From NCBI GenBank assembly GCA_029960905.1, contig JASBVU010000097.1:1-7033 (forward strand): 7,033 bases of DNA. The letters run 5' to 3'. Positions within the stretch are counted from its first letter, which is position 1. Every line of letters begins with the position of its first letter. Under the pieces are notes generated by a model. That model saw nothing but the letters and a program-made list of their open reading frames with translations, made no database searches and was not told the origin of the DNA. The stretch is from Thermoanaerobacterium sp. Its GTDB lineage: Bacteria; Bacillota; Thermoanaerobacteria; Thermoanaerobacterales; Thermoanaerobacteraceae. The position numbers and the translations under genes are program-made. Below, piece by piece: positions 5,847-7,033 of this stretch.

Positions 5847-7033
5847 TCATACCCAACCACGCATTTCCATGGCTTCATATATTCTATTTAGAGATGTAAT
5901 ATATGCACCTGTTCGCATGTCTACTTTATAGGCATTTGAAGTTTCGTAAACTTTTTTAAATGCCTCTGTCATAATCTTTCGCTGCCTATCTTCAACTTCC
6001 TCCAGTGTCCAATAATAATTGTCTAAATTTTGTACCCACTCAAAATAGGAAACTGTTACTCCACCTGCATTTGCTAAAATATCCGGCACCACAAATATAC
6101 CTCTTTCATATAAAATTTCATCTGCTTCAGGTGTTGTGGGTCCATTTGCTCCTTCACATATTATCTTTGTCTTTATTGATCTTGCAATATCTGTAGTTAT
6201 CTGATTTTCCAAAGCTGCCGGTACAAATATATCTGTTTCGAGTTCAAATAATTTATCGTTAGTTATTTGTTCTGCACCATCAAACCCTGCCACACTTCCA
6301 TTCTCTTTTACATATTCAATTAATTCATTGACGTCTATTCCGCCTTCTTTATAGATGCCACCTTTTGAATCAGACACCGCTATAATCTTTGCACCAAGTT
6401 TATGCAAATTGAGAGCTGAATAACTGCCTACATTGCCAAATCCTTGAATGCTTATGGTACAATTTTTTATATTTAAACCTAAATACTTTGTTGCTTCATA
6501 AGCCATCAGTGCTACACCATAACCAGTAGCTTGTGTTCTTCCAAGAGAACCTCCGCATATAATCGGCTTTCCGGTAAGAATTCCAGGACTATTTTTCCCA
6601 GACAATTTACTGTATTCGTACATCATCCATGCCATAATTTGCTCATTTGTATTTACGTCTGGTGCTGGTATGTCTTTATCAGGTCCAATGATACTGTATA
6701 TTTCTCTTATGTAACCTCTGCTTAATCTTTCTAACTCACTTTTAGATAATGTATTTGGATCTACTATTACTCCTCCTTTAGCCCCTCCAAATGGAATCCC
6801 TACAACACTACATTTAAAACTCATCCAAATTGAAAGTGCCTTTACCTCATCAATATTTACATTTGGATGAAATCTAATTCCTCCCTTTGTTGGGCCAACA
6901 GCATCATTATGCTGTGCCCTATATCCTTTGAAAATCCTTATCGTACCATCATCCATCCTTACTGGTATAGATACTTCTAAAAATCTAATTGGTTCTTTTA
7001 ATATTTGATAAACAGAATCACTGACTTTTAATA
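5847..7033 (-). CDS. gdhA: Glutamate dehydrogenase (5' end outside window)
   Basis: Cytoplasmic enzyme that oxidatively deaminates glutamate to 2-oxoglutarate and ammonia with NAD(P)+. The ORF stays open to the window edge: 25 codons precede the first internal Met at 6956 and read as family sequence (EPIRFLEVSIPVRMDDG), so that Met is not the start. About 394 residues are visible; hexameric bacterial enzymes have roughly 410-425, so only some 20-30 residues are missing. Counting from Met 6956: GPTKGGIRFHP at 21-31, catalytic-lysine motif PFGGAKGG at 55-62 (K60), IPAPDVNT with the catalytic Asp at 100, and the Rossmann dinucleotide motif GFGNVG at 172-177. The C-terminal SYFEWVQN block is typical of the RocG/GudB-like family. 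The stop TGA is 45 nt upstream of the mutase gene, suggesting co-transcription and a role in feeding 2-oxoglutarate to the downstream Kor enzyme. Coenzyme preference cannot be fixed from sequence alone. Confidence 0.95.
   Translation of the reverse strand, partial: LKVSDSVYQILKEPIRFLEVSIPVRMDDGTIRIFKGYRAQHNDAVGPTKGGIRFHPNVNIDEVKALSIWMSFKCSVVGIPFGGAKGGVIVDPNTLSKSELERLSRGYIREIYSIIGPDKDIPAPDVNTNEQIMAWMMYEYSKLSGKNSPGILTGKPIICGGSLGRTQATGYGVALMAYEATKYLGLNIKNCTISIQGFGNVGSYSALNLHKLGAKIIAVSDSKGGIYKEGGIDVNELIEYVKENGSVAGFDGAEQITNDKLFELETDIFVPAALENQITTDIARSIKTKIICEGANGPTTPEADEILYERGIFVVPDILANAGGVTVSYFEWVQNLDNYYWTLEEVEDRQRKIMTEAFKKVYETSNAYKVDMRTGAYITSLNRIYEAMEMRGWV

Noticed and set aside
5847..6956. Glutamate dehydrogenase starting at Met 6956
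   Set aside because: The frame continues to the window edge with typical family sequence before this Met, which is the internal one in PVRMDDG.

Overview
The window is AT-rich and fully coding on the minus strand, so transcription runs from high to low coordinates. The low base composition, strong purine-rich Shine-Dalgarno sites, GTG and TTG starts, a two-subunit methylmalonyl-CoA mutase, a sodium-pump decarboxylase subunit and a ferredoxin-dependent 2-oxoacid oxidoreductase together suggest an anaerobic, fermentative low-GC Firmicute (Clostridia, perhaps a thermophilic Thermoanaerobacterales-like lineage). The species cannot be fixed from this sequence.

Layout in transcription order: glutamate dehydrogenase (7033-5847, 5' end cut off by the window edge); methylmalonyl-CoA mutase catalytic subunit (5801-4122) and cobalamin-binding subunit (4110-3715); MeaB-type mutase chaperone GTPase (3683-2733); methylmalonyl-CoA epimerase (2736-2320); a 48-residue one-helix membrane protein with a TTG start (2302-2156); sodium-translocating decarboxylase beta subunit (2152-1028); 2x[4Fe-4S] ferredoxin-type delta subunit (938-717); and the alpha subunit of 2-oxoglutarate:ferredoxin oxidoreductase (748-1, 3' end cut off). 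Gaps are 45, 11, 31, -4, 17, 3, 89 and -32 nt. I see no terminator hairpin anywhere, no RNA gene, no mobile element, no CRISPR array and no gene-free stretch above 300 bases. The longest gap is the 89 nt between the decarboxylase beta subunit and the ferredoxin.

Read as one pathway, the genes connect: glutamate -> 2-oxoglutarate (Gdh) -> succinyl-CoA + CO2 + reduced ferredoxin (Kor) -> (R)-methylmalonyl-CoA (mutase, protected by MeaB) -> (S)-methylmalonyl-CoA (epimerase) -> propionyl-CoA + CO2 with Na+ export (decarboxylase). This is the direct oxidative route of glutamate fermentation to propionate, apparently packed in one transcription unit. The main puzzle is that the decarboxylase is incomplete here. 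The membrane beta subunit is present, but the carboxyltransferase and biotin carrier normally encoded beside it are missing, and the place where they might be expected is filled by the undescribed 48-residue membrane protein.
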